A stretch of DNA of 64,000 bases from Cylindrodendrum hubeiense (Eukaryota; Ascomycota; Sordariomycetes; Hypocreales; Nectriaceae): positions 60,709 through 124,708 of the forward strand of contig JAANBB010000076.1 in the NCBI GenBank assembly GCA_014621425.1, in the 5' to 3' direction. Both the position numbers and the translations under genes were made by a program. Of this stretch, positions 1 through 11,492 are shown in pieces. Positions within the stretch are counted from its first letter, which is position 1, and each line of letters starts with the position of its first letter. Under the pieces are notes generated by a model. That model did no database searches and was not told the DNA's origin. It worked only from the letters and a program-made list of their open reading frames with translations.

Positions 1-291
1 CTCGGTGAGCATCGGCACTTCAAGGTGAGTTTCGGTGAGCAGCGGGGTAAATGTTTATACACCTCCCCCATTGTCCACATCCCGATGACATTTGCCGAGC
101 CGAATCGCGTCGCTGCTATTGACGGTTCCACCCGCTACCATGTAAATCTCTCTTCCGGCGGCGCTCGGCGCGAATTCTCTTATAGTTCATTTGTCCGTAG
201 AGTAATATTCTCTGTCCTTCCCGTTCCTCCAAGCTCTGTCCCCCGCTGCTCCGATTTACCCCGCCATCATCCAACGAACGGTTACATCATC

Positions 292-1902
292 ATGTCGACT
301 CCTGGGATGCTGTACGTGACCATGCAGCCCAAGACTGGGTTGTCTCTGGATCAATTTCACGAGTGGTACAACAACGAGCACGGCCCGACCCGCCTTCGCC
401 TGCCCGAGATCTTCACCAACGGCCTGCGGTACAAGGCTACCGACGGCCTGGAGCCGACTTTCCTCGCTGCTTACGACGTGACGTCCATGTCACACCTCGA
501 GACCGAGACATACCTGACTCTGCGCGCGAACCGATCTCCCCGAGAGGCAGAGACAATTGGCCAAGTAGACGTGAAGCGCTTCTTCTTCGACCTGGTTCAC
601 ACCAAGGAGGCGTCGCAGTTTGTCCCTCTCGAGAAGCTGACGGACAAGGAGGCCGAGGGCATCCAGACCACCGCCGTTGATATCGAGCTGAAGGACGTCG
701 AGGGAGCTGGAGAGCAGTACCAGAAGTGGCTTCTCGGGGAACACATTCCGATGCTTTCTAAGGTGCCTGGCTGGCTGCGCTCGCGCGTCTTCAAGACGTC
801 TTACCTCGAGGGTGTGAGCAAGACAACTTACTATGCGCTCCACGATTATGCCAAAGAAAATGGCCAGGGTGGCCCAGAGCACAAGGCGTCTATGGATACT
901 CCTTGGCGCACCGAGATTTTTGACAAGTACGTCGCCGGCAAGGGCCGACGAACTTACTCCCTCTTCTACGTCTTCGGGCCGGCGCCCCGAGAGCTCTCTT
1001 CTCTGTCAAGACTACCTTCGACAGCAGGTTTTACCTCTGCCGACTCGAAGAACACCACCATCCCCGGTTCCAATGGCGCAGTTATCTCCTACATCACTGC
1101 TGAGGATTCTCTCTCAATCCCGTACCGTCTGGAGGGCAACCCCGAGCCAGGTGCGCCCACCGTTGCTTTCAGCAACTCTCTCTTAACATCTCTGAACATG
1201 TGGGATCCATTTGTCGAGATTCTCAAGCGAGAACGCCCCGATCTGCGAATCCTGCGATACGACACTCGTGGACGCCACGCTGTACCTCAGCCACCTGTTG
1301 CAGCTACCATCGACACCCTGGCTGCGGACATCAAAACCGTCCTCGATGCTCTGCGAATCACCAAACTACATGCCCTGATTGGAGTTTCCATGGGTGGCGC
1401 AACCACACTTAATTTTGCACTCACTTACCCGGAACGCCTGGAGAAGTTCATTGCCTGTGATTTCAACACAACTTCCAGCGCTGCGAACACGCAGGCGTGG
1501 AAGGACCGAACAGCCTTGGCTGAAGAGGACGGTGGAAAGGGCATCGCCAAGCTCGCAGAGCAAACTGTCCCGCGCTGGTTCCACCCCGTAACCATGGGGA
1601 AGCCTGATATCGTCAACTGGATGACGGATATAGTCGCTGCCAACAGTGTGGAAGGCTTCAAGTACAGCTGCACTGCGCTGTGGGACTACGATTTGAAACC
1701 CAAGATGGGAGGCTGCGCAGTTCCCGGACTGTTAGTTGTTGGCGACGGCGATGCGAAGGGCGCCCTCGTCAAGGCCATGGATGGATTCAAGGGCTTGCTG
1801 GGTAGCAACGGTGCGGAGCTCAAGATTGTTCCCAACGCTGGTCATTTGCCCATGTGTGAAGATCCCCAGGCATTCTGGGAAGCTGTTCGAGACTTTGTAT
1901 AG
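292..1902 (+). CDS. EthD-like / alpha-beta hydrolase fusion (3-oxoadipate enol-lactonase-like)
   Basis: A single uninterrupted exon encodes 536 aa. The frame is open from 25, but the ATG at 292 (MSTPGMLYVTMQ) begins the first conserved strand, so I start there. Residues about 1-230 look like a ferredoxin-like EthD/dimeric alpha-beta-barrel region (LDQFHEWYNNEHGPTR, later KWLLGEHIPML). A linker of about 40 aa follows. Residues about 280-536 form an alpha/beta hydrolase with nucleophile elbow GVSMGG (Ser366), acid in VVGDGDAKG (probably Asp487) and histidine in NAGHLPM (His518). The triad looks complete. The hydrolase half resembles 3-oxoadipate enol-lactonases of the beta-ketoadipate aromatic pathway, which open an enol-lactone ring. 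The actual substrate cannot be read from sequence. No signal peptide is seen, so it is probably cytosolic. The fold assignment is more secure than the reaction. Confidence 0.85.
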   Translation: MSTPGMLYVTMQPKTGLSLDQFHEWYNNEHGPTRLRLPEIFTNGLRYKATDGLEPTFLAAYDVTSMSHLETETYLTLRANRSPREAETIGQVDVKRFFFDLVHTKEASQFVPLEKLTDKEAEGIQTTAVDIELKDVEGAGEQYQKWLLGEHIPMLSKVPGWLRSRVFKTSYLEGVSKTTYYALHDYAKENGQGGPEHKASMDTPWRTEIFDKYVAGKGRRTYSLFYVFGPAPRELSSLSRLPSTAGFTSADSKNTTIPGSNGAVISYITAEDSLSIPYRLEGNPEPGAPTVAFSNSLLTSLNMWDPFVEILKRERPDLRILRYDTRGRHAVPQPPVAATIDTLAADIKTVLDALRITKLHALIGVSMGGATTLNFALTYPERLEKFIACDFNTTSSAANTQAWKDRTALAEEDGGKGIAKLAEQTVPRWFHPVTMGKPDIVNWMTDIVAANSVEGFKYSCTALWDYDLKPKMGGCAVPGLLVVGDGDAKGALVKAMDGFKGLLGSNGAELKIVPNAGHLPMCEDPQAFWEAVRDFV

Positions 1903-2238
1903 ATTTAGAAACAGAGCTTGCAACGAAATTTCCCAAGACATGGTATACTGGTTATCATTATTTTCTTGTGAGGTATAAATGCGCGTCCGGAGGGGAGACA
2001 TTGGTTGAAAGGGAAAGTGCTTCACCAGCCTCGTGAATACTAAAGGTGACACCGAACTCCTCAACCCGTATGAGAAAGATTGCGAATACACATTTTGCCC
2101 CAATAATACCTCAAATTGTGTCTAGAATTGAAAGAATATAACATATACAGATCTATCATCTTCCTACCTAGCTGGACGAAGACACTTGCCACTAACTTGC
2201 TAAGGTTATCAGGAAGAAAATCATTGCTAGCGTATTCT
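1903..2238. other. Convergent intergenic region
   Basis: This is the 3' side of the hydrolase gene (+) and of the STAND-type small protein (-). It is AT-rich and presumably holds the 3' UTRs and polyadenylation signals of both. I see no gene in it. Confidence 0.6.
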
Positions 2239-3424
2239 TCAAGTCCAGTAGCCTGCATTCACTCTCTTATGTGAGTTTTGATGTGATGGGTTACTGTTGA
2301 CAACCACAATACTAAGCTCTCTTCTCATAGACTCACGATTGACATTATTGCCTCGCATGAGATTGTCGTCGATCACACCAAGTTTATTAGTACCATGGAC
2401 TATGACGACTCCATGCTTGGTTTCTTGGGCACCTTGAGGGATAACGCCCGATTGATTCTTCGATCTCGTTCTGTGTGCAACGGAGCCGCGGCTGCTAGTA
2501 GCTTGATTCCCGAAGTCGTAACAAGCACTGTTGCTCAAGTCGGTTGCGTATATGGGCAAGACGTAAAACGATAAGCCTGAAACTTGAGATAGGCTGAGTT
2601 TTGAAAACACAGACATCGCAGTCGGGTACATTTCTGTGCTGGTGAGGGAGGTCATGGATTGCCGATTCTTGATGCTTCGTCTGTATACCTTTGACTTTTG
2701 TAGGTCCCTTTCAAAGGCGAAGCCCATGGCAGGCATTTCTGTAACCATAACCGAATTTCCCTTAGGATCTGAGTGTCGTATTGATTCTGGTCTCATGTGT
2801 GGCGGAGTGAAATTTTCGCTAAGAGAGCGTTCTGACTCGAAATTCTTCATTCTTTTATTCAAGTCTTGGTTTGTTCTAAGAACCTCTTCAATAAGACTAG
2901 AGAGTTTTTGGTTGGATGCCTCCGCTTCTTGCATTAATTGACTGAGTTTCAGTTAGAAAATGCTCAGATATTTTTAAGTCATATCATCGTACTGACCATT
3001 GCAAGATCGTCAGCATCAAAGTCAACGACGACTTGTGGTTTTGAAGTTGCTGCACAACTATGGCAAGCCTTGACTCATGTCTCGCCCACTTCAATCGATC
3101 AGAGACTGACATATTTGGATCAGTATTCATATCTTCGACGATGGCCTGTAATTCCGAGTACGTGGTAACACAGCCTGTCAGTGTTGTGATGACATGCTCA
3201 AGCCGAATCAACGATCCTCGTTCCGTCGACATCTTCGCGCGACCGGAAGTATACTCCTGCAGCGAGCTCGCGGCGGCCTCAATGCCCGATATTTCCATGA
3301 TAAGACTCTGGGCTAGTTGTGGTGCTCCTTGTGCATTGCTCGTTACAGTATGTAGGAATGCCGTGATCTTTGCGCCGGCCGCGAGGAGCCCAACGATAGA
3401 TGCTGCGAGTGATAATGGGTCCAT
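2239..3424 (-). CDS. Small protein with fungal STAND-type N-terminal domain (effector-like)
   Basis: Model: complement(join(2239..2941, 2997..3424)), 376 aa. The intron has donor GTCAGT and acceptor CTCAG, and the phase is kept across it (..TILQ-C-QLMQEAEA..). The N-terminus MDPLSLAASIVGLLAAGAKI and the following helices match the 'fungal N-terminal domain of STAND proteins' type, a HeLo-/SesA-like helical bundle often fused to NACHT or NB-ARC. Here there is no nucleotide-binding domain. After residue about 143 comes a short coiled-coil-like stretch (EAEASNQKLSSLIEEVLRTN). Then comes a low-complexity region and a C-terminal hydrophobic patch (SVFSKLSLSQVSGLSFYVLP) seen in similar fungal proteins. 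It is transcribed away from the NACHT-ankyrin gene starting at 4177. By analogy with HET-S/NWD2-type pairs it could be a partner, but I see no shared amyloid motif. Function unknown. Confidence 0.7.
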
Positions 3425-4176
3425 TTTAAATAGATTGACGACCCATTGAATCAGAACTGTGCCAAGGGGCAGAGGTGATTGATGGGATGGGAATTGAAGT
3501 AGAGATGAAGAGGCGTGGCTGCCTTTGGCTGCCTTAGGCCGCCGTTACGATTGAGTCGCAGTGGTGCATCGACAGGCTGCGCCTTGTGGGCGTCGCCTGG
3601 TTGCCTCGTCTTACCTAGCTGCACATAGCCTCCGCCATTGAGGCAGAGGCTCATACACCAGTCAGTAGTCAATACTACACTTAATGTTGATCGACTTCTT
3701 CACTCAGAGCAGCTACCCTATACATCAGGCTTACTCCTCATTTCCTAGTTTGATATATTATGAACTGCTCGCAATTACGTTTCGTATTGTTGTGCACATC
3801 AACCCAGGGTACTGTCCACTACTCGGGGCACATTCTGCCGGAGGCTGAAAAAAAGAAGCAAATTCCCTGAAAATAACCATGAAATCATAATGAATGGCCA
3901 CTGAAGTCGTGGATGATAGCCCCACGTGGTTAGGGGAATTGGCAGGGATCGTGACACTCAGCCCCCAATTGGGACGAAACGCTATGGCGCAGCACCACTT
4001 CAATCTCACCTCTTCAACGACACGAATGAATATCCTCACTTCGGGATTTCTTGACGCCCAGCTTTCGCACCAATCTAGCCGCAGCTGGTTCTAGGAATTT
4101 AGGATTTCTGAGATCGCTCGCAGGCACCTCCGAACCGCCTCCCTGGCCTGTGGTGCTTTAACAGGCACTTGACAGC
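3425..4176. promoter_or_regulatory. Divergent intergenic region between the two STAND-type genes
   Basis: About 750 bp separates the start codons of the small STAND-domain gene (-) and the NACHT-ankyrin gene (+). Both promoters must lie here, so shared control is possible. No convincing TATA box or longer open frame was seen. Confidence 0.5.
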
Positions 4177-7100
4177 ATGATAGACCCCATTGGCCTTATT
4201 GGCACTCTGATTGCCATCGTCCAGGTCTGCAATAAGGTTGTATCTGTCTGCTACGAGTACCATAGCGCCGTCAAAGATGCACCCCACGACATCGCTCGGA
4301 TTCTCAACGAGGTGGCAAGCGTCAGGAACATCGCCGAGCGTTTGATCAGGATCGCAGAGGTGGGCAAGACCGCGTCGATTGAATCCGTGGATGGACCCAA
4401 CAGCCCCCTACATCAATATCTGTCCGAGTTGGTGGATCTGAAAAAGTCACTCAAACTTGAGAAGAAGAAGGGACTGAGGTCGACTCTGCTGTGGCCCTTG
4501 AGGCAAGTCGACGTGGAGAAAAAACTGATCGTCATTGGAAGAATTAAAGCCACATTTCAACTGGCACTTACCGCCGATAATGCGTGAGTTCCTGGCAATA
4601 CTCGCAATTATCATGACTAACCAACTTCAAGATACAACATTGTAGAGGTTCTGAACAATACCCGTTCACTGCCTCTCATCAAAGAAGGTGTGGCAAAGAT
4701 CAATGAGCACATTAAACAACAAGCCGAAGGTACAACCGCAGACCCAATCTCACAGTAGTGGTACACAAATATTGACATTAGCAGATGACCTCAGAAATGA
4801 AGTCCTCCAGTGGTTTAGTGATGATGATCAGTCACCCAAACACCATGATGCATACAAGAAATGCGTCGAAGGAACCGGAGACTGGCTTCTCCAGAATGAC
4901 ACTTACGTGGATTGGAAAGCTGGCTCGGGAAAACTCCTCTGGCTCAACGGAAATGGTAGGATTTCATCTCTGGGCGTGGTCTTGTGGAAGAGGCTGACCA
5001 TTTCATTTAGCGGGGTGTGGAAAAACTGTCTTATGGTATGCATTCATTACTTGCTGTTCGTAGTGCAGTGAAAATTTTCTGTTATGATAAGTCTTGCTAA
5101 CCGAAGCCAGTGCAAATGTCATCGAGAACCTTGAGATTGACCTTGTCGAAAACGAGCGCATTGGCCTCGTGTACTTTTACATCGACGGGTCTGGTCAGAA
5201 ATCTCTAGATATCGAGCGTTTGTATAGATCTATGATCTCCCAACTCATTCACAAAGCACGTTCAATTCCGGATGCCTTTCAATATTATGGCAACTACTTC
5301 CGAAATCGCGGCAAAAGTCGTAGGCGTTTCTCAATGCGCGTGTGGGAGACAATATTTCAGGAATCAATCCAGCTGTTTGATAGCGTCTACATCGTCATGG
5401 ACGCATTGGATGAATCAGAAGAGTCAATGGGCGCTCAAGGAATCATGGATTTCATTGCCGATATTTTCAAGAAACTGCGGGACCGAGTGCATATCATTGC
5501 ATTCAGCCGGGATCTTGAAGGTCTTCGAACCAGATTCAGGGAAATGAGGGCTTTATCCATCACAGTCTCGGGACAAGAGCTCGATCATGATTTGAAGACG
5601 GCCCTCCAAACCCAACTCTCGCGGCACCCCAAATTTTCCCGATGGCCCAAATCACTCAAGAGAACGATAGAGGAGTCATTGCTCACCAAGGCCAATGGAT
5701 CGTGAGTGCATTATCCAAAGAACCGTGATACATTCTAACCATGTTAGTTTTCGTTGGCTTGATTGTCAATTACAGACACTGAAGGCATGCGCAACACCAT
5801 TGGCTGTGAAAAAAGTTCTCAACAACCTTCCCAAATCACTCGAGGCGTACTACACTCAAGTTTTGGAATCCATCGATGATAGTAACCAGCTGTCAGTCCT
5901 AAACACTCTACGTTGGGTTGCCTTTGCATATAGGCCGGTAGGCATTCAAAGTCGTAGGTAATACGTGGGCTAATGAGTTATGGTAGATCTCTCTCAATGA
6001 TATTGCGATTGCGATTGCAATGAACGACGAGGATGCTGATGTACCATTCTTCGATGAGCACCTCGAGCTTCTCGACGTCGATGGATTCATGGATTCTTGC
6101 TCCAGCCTTGTTTCGACGTACTGTGCCAAGGTTGAGGAGGACGGAAGCCAAGAAGTTTACGTCAAGCTAGCACATTTCTCCGTGAGGGAGTTTCTCATCT
6201 CAGACTGCATTCGGAGCGGATCTTGTTCGCGCTTTGCAATGGAGAAGAGTCTGGTGCATTCGTATCTTGCAAAGTCTTGCTTGGTATATTTCCATCATTC
6301 TATCAACAGCCCAGACGACTTTTCTGATTCAAACACTCTTCAAAGTTATTGTGGTCATTTTTGGCTCAAGCACAAAGAAGCCTCGGGTCAGGATTGGACC
6401 TCGGAGGCACCCGAATCTCTTCTCTTGGACTTGTTCGATGAGAACCAGCCCTACTTCAATAAGTGGATGGAATTGGCAAATATTGATAAGCCCTGGCTGG
6501 AAGAAAATGACGAGTACTCGTCTGATCATTCGCCTCTTTATTGCGCTGCATATTCTGGCTTGAGTCATGTGGTGAAGGCGCTTCTTGATCGAGGCGCTCC
6601 CTCCAGCGACCGTGGCGGAGTGTATGGGCATTCACTGCAAGCAGCTTCTTTCAAAGGCCATCTGGAAATAAGCAAGGCTCTTATCGATGCCGAGGTTGAT
6701 GTCAATGCAAAAAGCGGCACCTATGGATCTGCACTTGCTGCTGCAAGTGCCAAGGGCCACATCGAAGTTGCAAAAGCCCTTGTCGCCGCCGGCGCCTCTC
6801 TAGATGGCACGAACCGGCTCAGTAACCACCAGAACACACCTTTGTTCCTTGCAGCTAGTCATGGGCACCTGGAGATAGTCGAGTTGCTGCTGGAGCACGG
6901 GGCCAAAGACATGTTCCGTATGAAATCCACCCCTGGGAGTGCTCTTCATGCGGCGGCAATCAGTGGTAGGCTCGATATTGTCAAATCCATGTTGAAGCAC
7001 GAACAGATTCGGAGCGCCAACGGTAATAGGTGCCATGCTGTTGTCAGACCACATACGAGTGGACTCGCTGCTAGTCAGTACTCGGCAGCTGCTGTTGGCC

Positions 7101-8644
7101 ACATTGACCTTCTTCGAGAGCTCCTTAAATACGGCATTGAGAAGGAGGAGACTCTTCGCTACGCAGCTAGGGCCGGAGACAAGGCCCTAGTGGTGGAGAT
7201 GCTAGATCAGGGCATTTCAATTGATGCTCCGCCGTCTGTGTCAGATCATGCTGCGGCACTTCAATCGGCGGCCCGAGGCAGCCACGTTGCCATTGTACAG
7301 GAACTTATTTCCCGCGGAGCCGACCTCAATGACGATTCTGGCTATTCATCGCCGCTATTGTCAGCTATCCGTGGCGGCAATGTTGAAATACTTCAGATGA
7401 TAATCGATGCCGGTGCGGATTTGAATCCCAATTACCCGCACCCGATTGACAACGCGGCTCTGGACAGCCGAGAGGACATGGTCGAGATTCTAGTGAAACA
7501 CGGGGCTGATTTGCACAAAGCGGTGCGGAGAGCTGCTATACGAGGAGATTCCAGCTCATTCCAACTCCTTCTCAAACTTGGGGGCGATATTCGAGTACAG
7601 CAGCCCCATGACCACACCTGTATTCTTCAAGCGGCAGCTCGGGGAGGATCTGAATTCATCGTGAGATACCTGTTGGATAATGGCATGGAGGTGGAGCCAA
7701 AACTCAGCGGTCATACGACTCCTTTCACGGAAGCCATCCGGAGTGAGCATTGGAAGGTAGCGGAGCTTCTCCTCGATACTGGCGCCAACGTCAACGCGCC
7801 TCTACCGGCCTATATGGATAGCCCTGCCCCTGAAGGAGTCTCATACTATAATGGCCATACTTGGCCACCTGCTCCGGCCCGGGAAACGCCGTTGACGACG
7901 GCGATTGCGCAGCAGAACCCAGACATTGCTTGCAGAATGATGAACCTCGGCGCGTCGGTCACACCAAATACACCCGAAACAGCAGGCACGCCACTTCTCT
8001 ATGCAGTATGGGAAGGATACTCCGATCTGGTCAGTGATCTCATTGGGAGAGGCGCAGACGTGAACCAGAGAGGAATGGTTTTGAAGAGAGAGAAACCAAC
8101 GTTTCCGCTCCTACTGGCCATCGAGAGAGGAAACGTCGACATCGTCAATAAGCTCATCAACGCAGGCGCGAAGATTGATGATCAGGACATCGAAGGGTTT
8201 AGCCCGATGCACGTAGCTGCAGCGAACAAAAACGCCGAATTTCTGAGCATTCTCATCAGAGATCACCATGCGAACATCTCTACGACGCTGCTGAACGGAA
8301 GCCAACCTATCCACTCTGCGGCCTCGAGGGGGACTGCGGAGCATGTCAAGATACTGCTCGACAGCGGAGCCTCGATCGATTGCAAGAACAACGACGGCAG
8401 AACACCGCTTCACTGGGCAGCTGACGGATCATGCTGGGACTCTGTCGAATTGCTACTGGGTCGAGGGGCGGATGCGAGCGTCAAGGTCGAGAGCGACGAG
8501 AGTGGCCCGATCACAGCGCTGGACCTTGCCCATTTGGCCAGGGAGAAACCTGACTGGCAGAAGCGAGATGATATTGTTGAAGCATGGGACGGTGAGAGGG
8601 TAGACAAGCTGCTACAGAGGTTGAAGCTTGCGATGATGGCATAG
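4177..8644 (+). CDS. NLR-like NACHT-ankyrin protein
   Basis: Model: join(4177..4583, 4632..4729, 4785..4955, 5011..5035, 5111..5701, 5748..5937, 5987..8644), 1379 aa. All six introns are 46-75 nt, and every junction keeps phase and restores a family motif. Residues 1 to about 140 are a helical STAND N-terminal domain (MIDPIGLIGTLIAIVQVCNK). The NACHT P-loop is NGNAGCGKTVL (Lys230), Walker B is VYIVMDALDES (residues 326-336), then FRWLDCQLQTLKAC (from about 432) and the typical post-NACHT motif VKLAHFSVREFL. From about residue 675 to the end run roughly 18-20 ankyrin-type repeats (estimated from length and repeated GADxN/TPLxxA signatures). Proteins of this architecture act as intracellular signal sensors in fungal non-self recognition. 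Ligand and effector output are unknown. The 25-nt fourth exon encodes almost exactly the P-loop. No frameshift or stop is present, so the gene looks functional. Confidence 0.88.
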
Positions 8645-9316
8645 AGTATCTTAACTGAGCGAGATGGATCAAACTCCATTTCTCCACCCAATCAATAACG
8701 TCCTCATCATGACAGGCTCACAGATGACTTACGCATGTTACCGCAACGCGGCCATTGCCTAATTGCGGGATTCGGCTTTAGATGTCCCCGAATGGCACCT
8801 CGCATTCGCCAGCGGGGCGTGCATTCATCCGCGTCCCGGTCCAGAATTCCGCCGTTTATGCCTCCGACGATGTCGTGGGGCTCGTTCAGAGGACAAATCA
8901 AAAAGAGCAGAGGCGTGACGAGTTTCAGGCTGTTTGGCGTGATTTGGGGCTTGTTACTGCCCTTCACATTGCGCAGTCCGCACCGGATGCTTAGGATTGC
9001 TCCAGTTGAGACCCCCTGGTCAAGCTGGACCAGGACTCAAGGACAGGGAGTCGAAATAAGGCAATGATATCATCCCCACCTGCGCTCGAAAATCCTCCGC
9101 GTGGTTCAGGCGCCCTGGCTGACGCACGCACAAAAAGCTTCCGAGCCGTCAGCAACCCGCACCGTAAGCTGGTCAACGCAACCCTCGACTAATTTTCATT
9201 CGATTCGTGTTGTATATCTTGCTTCGTCGCATCCTCACTGCCAGATGAGCAATGGATCTTATATGCTTACTTTCAATTGACACACCCTTCCAACACTTTT
9301 TTACACGGTGTCGACA
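8645..9316. promoter_or_regulatory. Intergenic region upstream of the DHA2 transporter
   Basis: It lies between the NACHT-ankyrin stop and the transporter start. Short frames here (for example 8735-9067) have no recognisable content. The pyrimidine-rich stretch just before 9317 fits a fungal 5' leader. Confidence 0.5.
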
Positions 9317-11154
9317 ATGACCATAACACGGCAGGATGACGGCTTCTCCAAGGAGACCCTTGCAGGGGTGGAAGCCAGTCCCGTCACCGATTCTTCAGTC
9401 TTGAACGGTCCGCTCGGGAATATGACTGACGACAAGGAAATGGACAGTACTTCAACTGAAAAGGCAAAGAAGCCCGAGTTCAACAGAGACTGGCGGTTCT
9501 GGATGGTCATGGTCACGCTCGTCATATCCACTCTCCTCTCGTCTCTCGAGTCTACCGTTGTCATCACCTCTCTCCCGACAATTGTTGCAGATCTCAAAAT
9601 CGGAAGCGACTACATCTGGATAACCAACGTCTACTTTCTGACCAGGTGAGTGGTCCGCCGCCGTGACTAGTGTGTCACTTCTAACACGCCACAGCGCATG
9701 TCTACAGCCCCTGTTTGGCCAGCTCTGCAACCTCTTCGGGCGACGAAATGTCATGGTTTGTATATTTGGTATATACACATTGGGCAGCGGCCTCTGCGGT
9801 GGAGCCAATAGCGCGGCCATGCTGATTGCTGGTCGGGCCATCCAAGGTATCGGGGCCGGTGGAGTTGCTGTTGCCGGCGATGTCATCATCTCAGACCTCG
9901 TCCCTTTACGGTACAGAGGCAATTATATTGCTATTCTCCTTCTCGTTGCAACAATTGGCTTCGCCGTCGGCCCGTTCTTAGGAGGTGTCATTGTGGAGAA
10001 CACGACCTGGAGATGGGTAAGCCGTCAACTCGCACCCTGGAGAATACTCGCTGACTCTGATTTAGATCTTTTACCTCAATCTCCCACTCGGAGGATTAGG
10101 TATGGTGATTGCCTACTTCTTCCTCAAACTCCAATGGGACCGGGGAGAAACCACCATGTCCAAGCTTCGTCGCATCGACTACGGAGGCAACGCCATTCTC
10201 TTTGCCGCGAGTGTCTCCATCCTCATCGCCCTTACCTGGGCAGGCCCTCGCTATCCTTGGTCAGATGCCCGGATTCTCGTACCGCTCTTCTTGGGCGTAG
10301 CAGGCCTCGCAGGATTCGTGGTCTATGAAGGATCAGGCATCCCGATCGATCCCGTCATGCCTATCCGACTGTTTCCCTCGCGCACATCGCGCATCATCTA
10401 CCTTCAGACGTTTCTCAACTCGATTCTCATTATGTGGTGCTACTACTTCCTCCCGCTCTACTTCCAGGGAGTCATGATGTCGTCGCCGTCGAGGTCGGGT
10501 GTGCAGATGCTTCCCGTAGCCTTGATTGCAATCCCAGGAGCTGCAGTCTCGTCACTTATACTCTCGAAATGGGGCAAGTACAAGCTATTGCACATGACGG
10601 GTTTCTTCCTCCTCAGCATGGGGGGAGGAATGCTCGCCCTCCTCAAAGAAGACAGCCCCGATGCTGCTTGGATTCTGATCCAATTCCTTCCCGCACTCGG
10701 CTCTGGCTTTCTGCTCAGCACCCTTTTGCCAGCTTTCCAAGCCTCGACTGATGAGATTGACCAGGCTGCGGCAACGGGGACGTGGTCGTTCATCCGCACC
10801 TTTGGCATGGTCTGGGGAGTCGCCGTTGCGGGGACAGTTTTCAATACCTACACGAAGCAGTATGCACACCAGATTGATAACGCGTTAGCGCGAGAGCATC
10901 TGACGTCAGGCGATGCGTATGCGAGTGCGACGAGGGACTTTGTCCTTCAGTTTGAGCAGCCAGTCCGAGACCAGGTCCGTCACGTCTTCATGCTGGCGCT
11001 GCGAAAGGTGTACGTCATCTCTGTCGCCTTTGGTGGACTGGCATTTTTCCTGGGGATTTTTGAAAAGGACATCCCCTTGAGAAAGGAGCTCGACACGCAG
11101 TTTGGATTAGAGGAGAGGGACAATGACAAGGACAAGGACAAGGAGCAGGCGTGA
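9317..11154 (+). CDS. Major facilitator superfamily efflux transporter (DHA2-type)
   Basis: Model: join(9317..9645, 9695..10016, 10066..11154), 579 aa. Introns are 48 and 49 nt, with donors GTGAGT and GTAAGC. The frame extends to a GTG at 9308, but the first ATG is 9317. After a hydrophilic N-terminus of about 55 aa, membrane helices follow in the 14-helix DHA2 pattern. Signatures are FGQLCNLFGRRN (loop 2-3), AGRAIQGIGAGG, VGPFLGG (motif C) and WRWIFYLNLPLGG, whose codons are joined by intron 2. Such proteins export drugs, toxins or secondary metabolites by proton antiport at the plasma or vacuolar membrane. The C-terminal tail is charged (NDKDKDKEQA, from a short AAGGAC repeat). A Zn2Cys6 gene begins 338 bp downstream on the same strand, suggesting a regulator-transporter pair. 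The substrate is not predictable. Confidence 0.92.
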
Positions 11155-11492
11155 TCTGGAGAGGCCAAATCACCGCTCGATTAAGTGCCACCACCGTCTT
11201 GGACTTTGCATACATAGAATAGAAACTGCAGAAATTAGATTAATTACCCCGAATACAGAAATCTCTTGATGCAATGATATTACCAGTGCATGGATTGGAA
11301 TCCTGCGACGCCATCGGCCATCACCCGCAAGTCGGCAGCGAGAGAAGCCTCCGAAGCGCCCCACAAAAGCCTCCGAACAGCCAGCTCCGGCCCCACCCAC
11401 CTCAGCGACGTCGTCTCATCCATCGAGGCATCAGCATTGCGCAACTTGTCCATTAGCTCCGTCCTTTCCTCTCTCATGATTGCCTCGTAAAC
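11155..11492. promoter_or_regulatory. Short intergenic region before the Zn2Cys6 gene
   Basis: It holds the 3' end of the transporter and the promoter of the regulator, read in the same direction. Open frames on both strands here are short and without recognisable domains. Confidence 0.45.

Noticed and set aside
25..291. N-terminal extension of the EthD-hydrolase frame
   Set aside because: These 89 codons show no domain similarity and read like a pyrimidine-rich 5' leader. The conserved protein starts at the ATG at 292.
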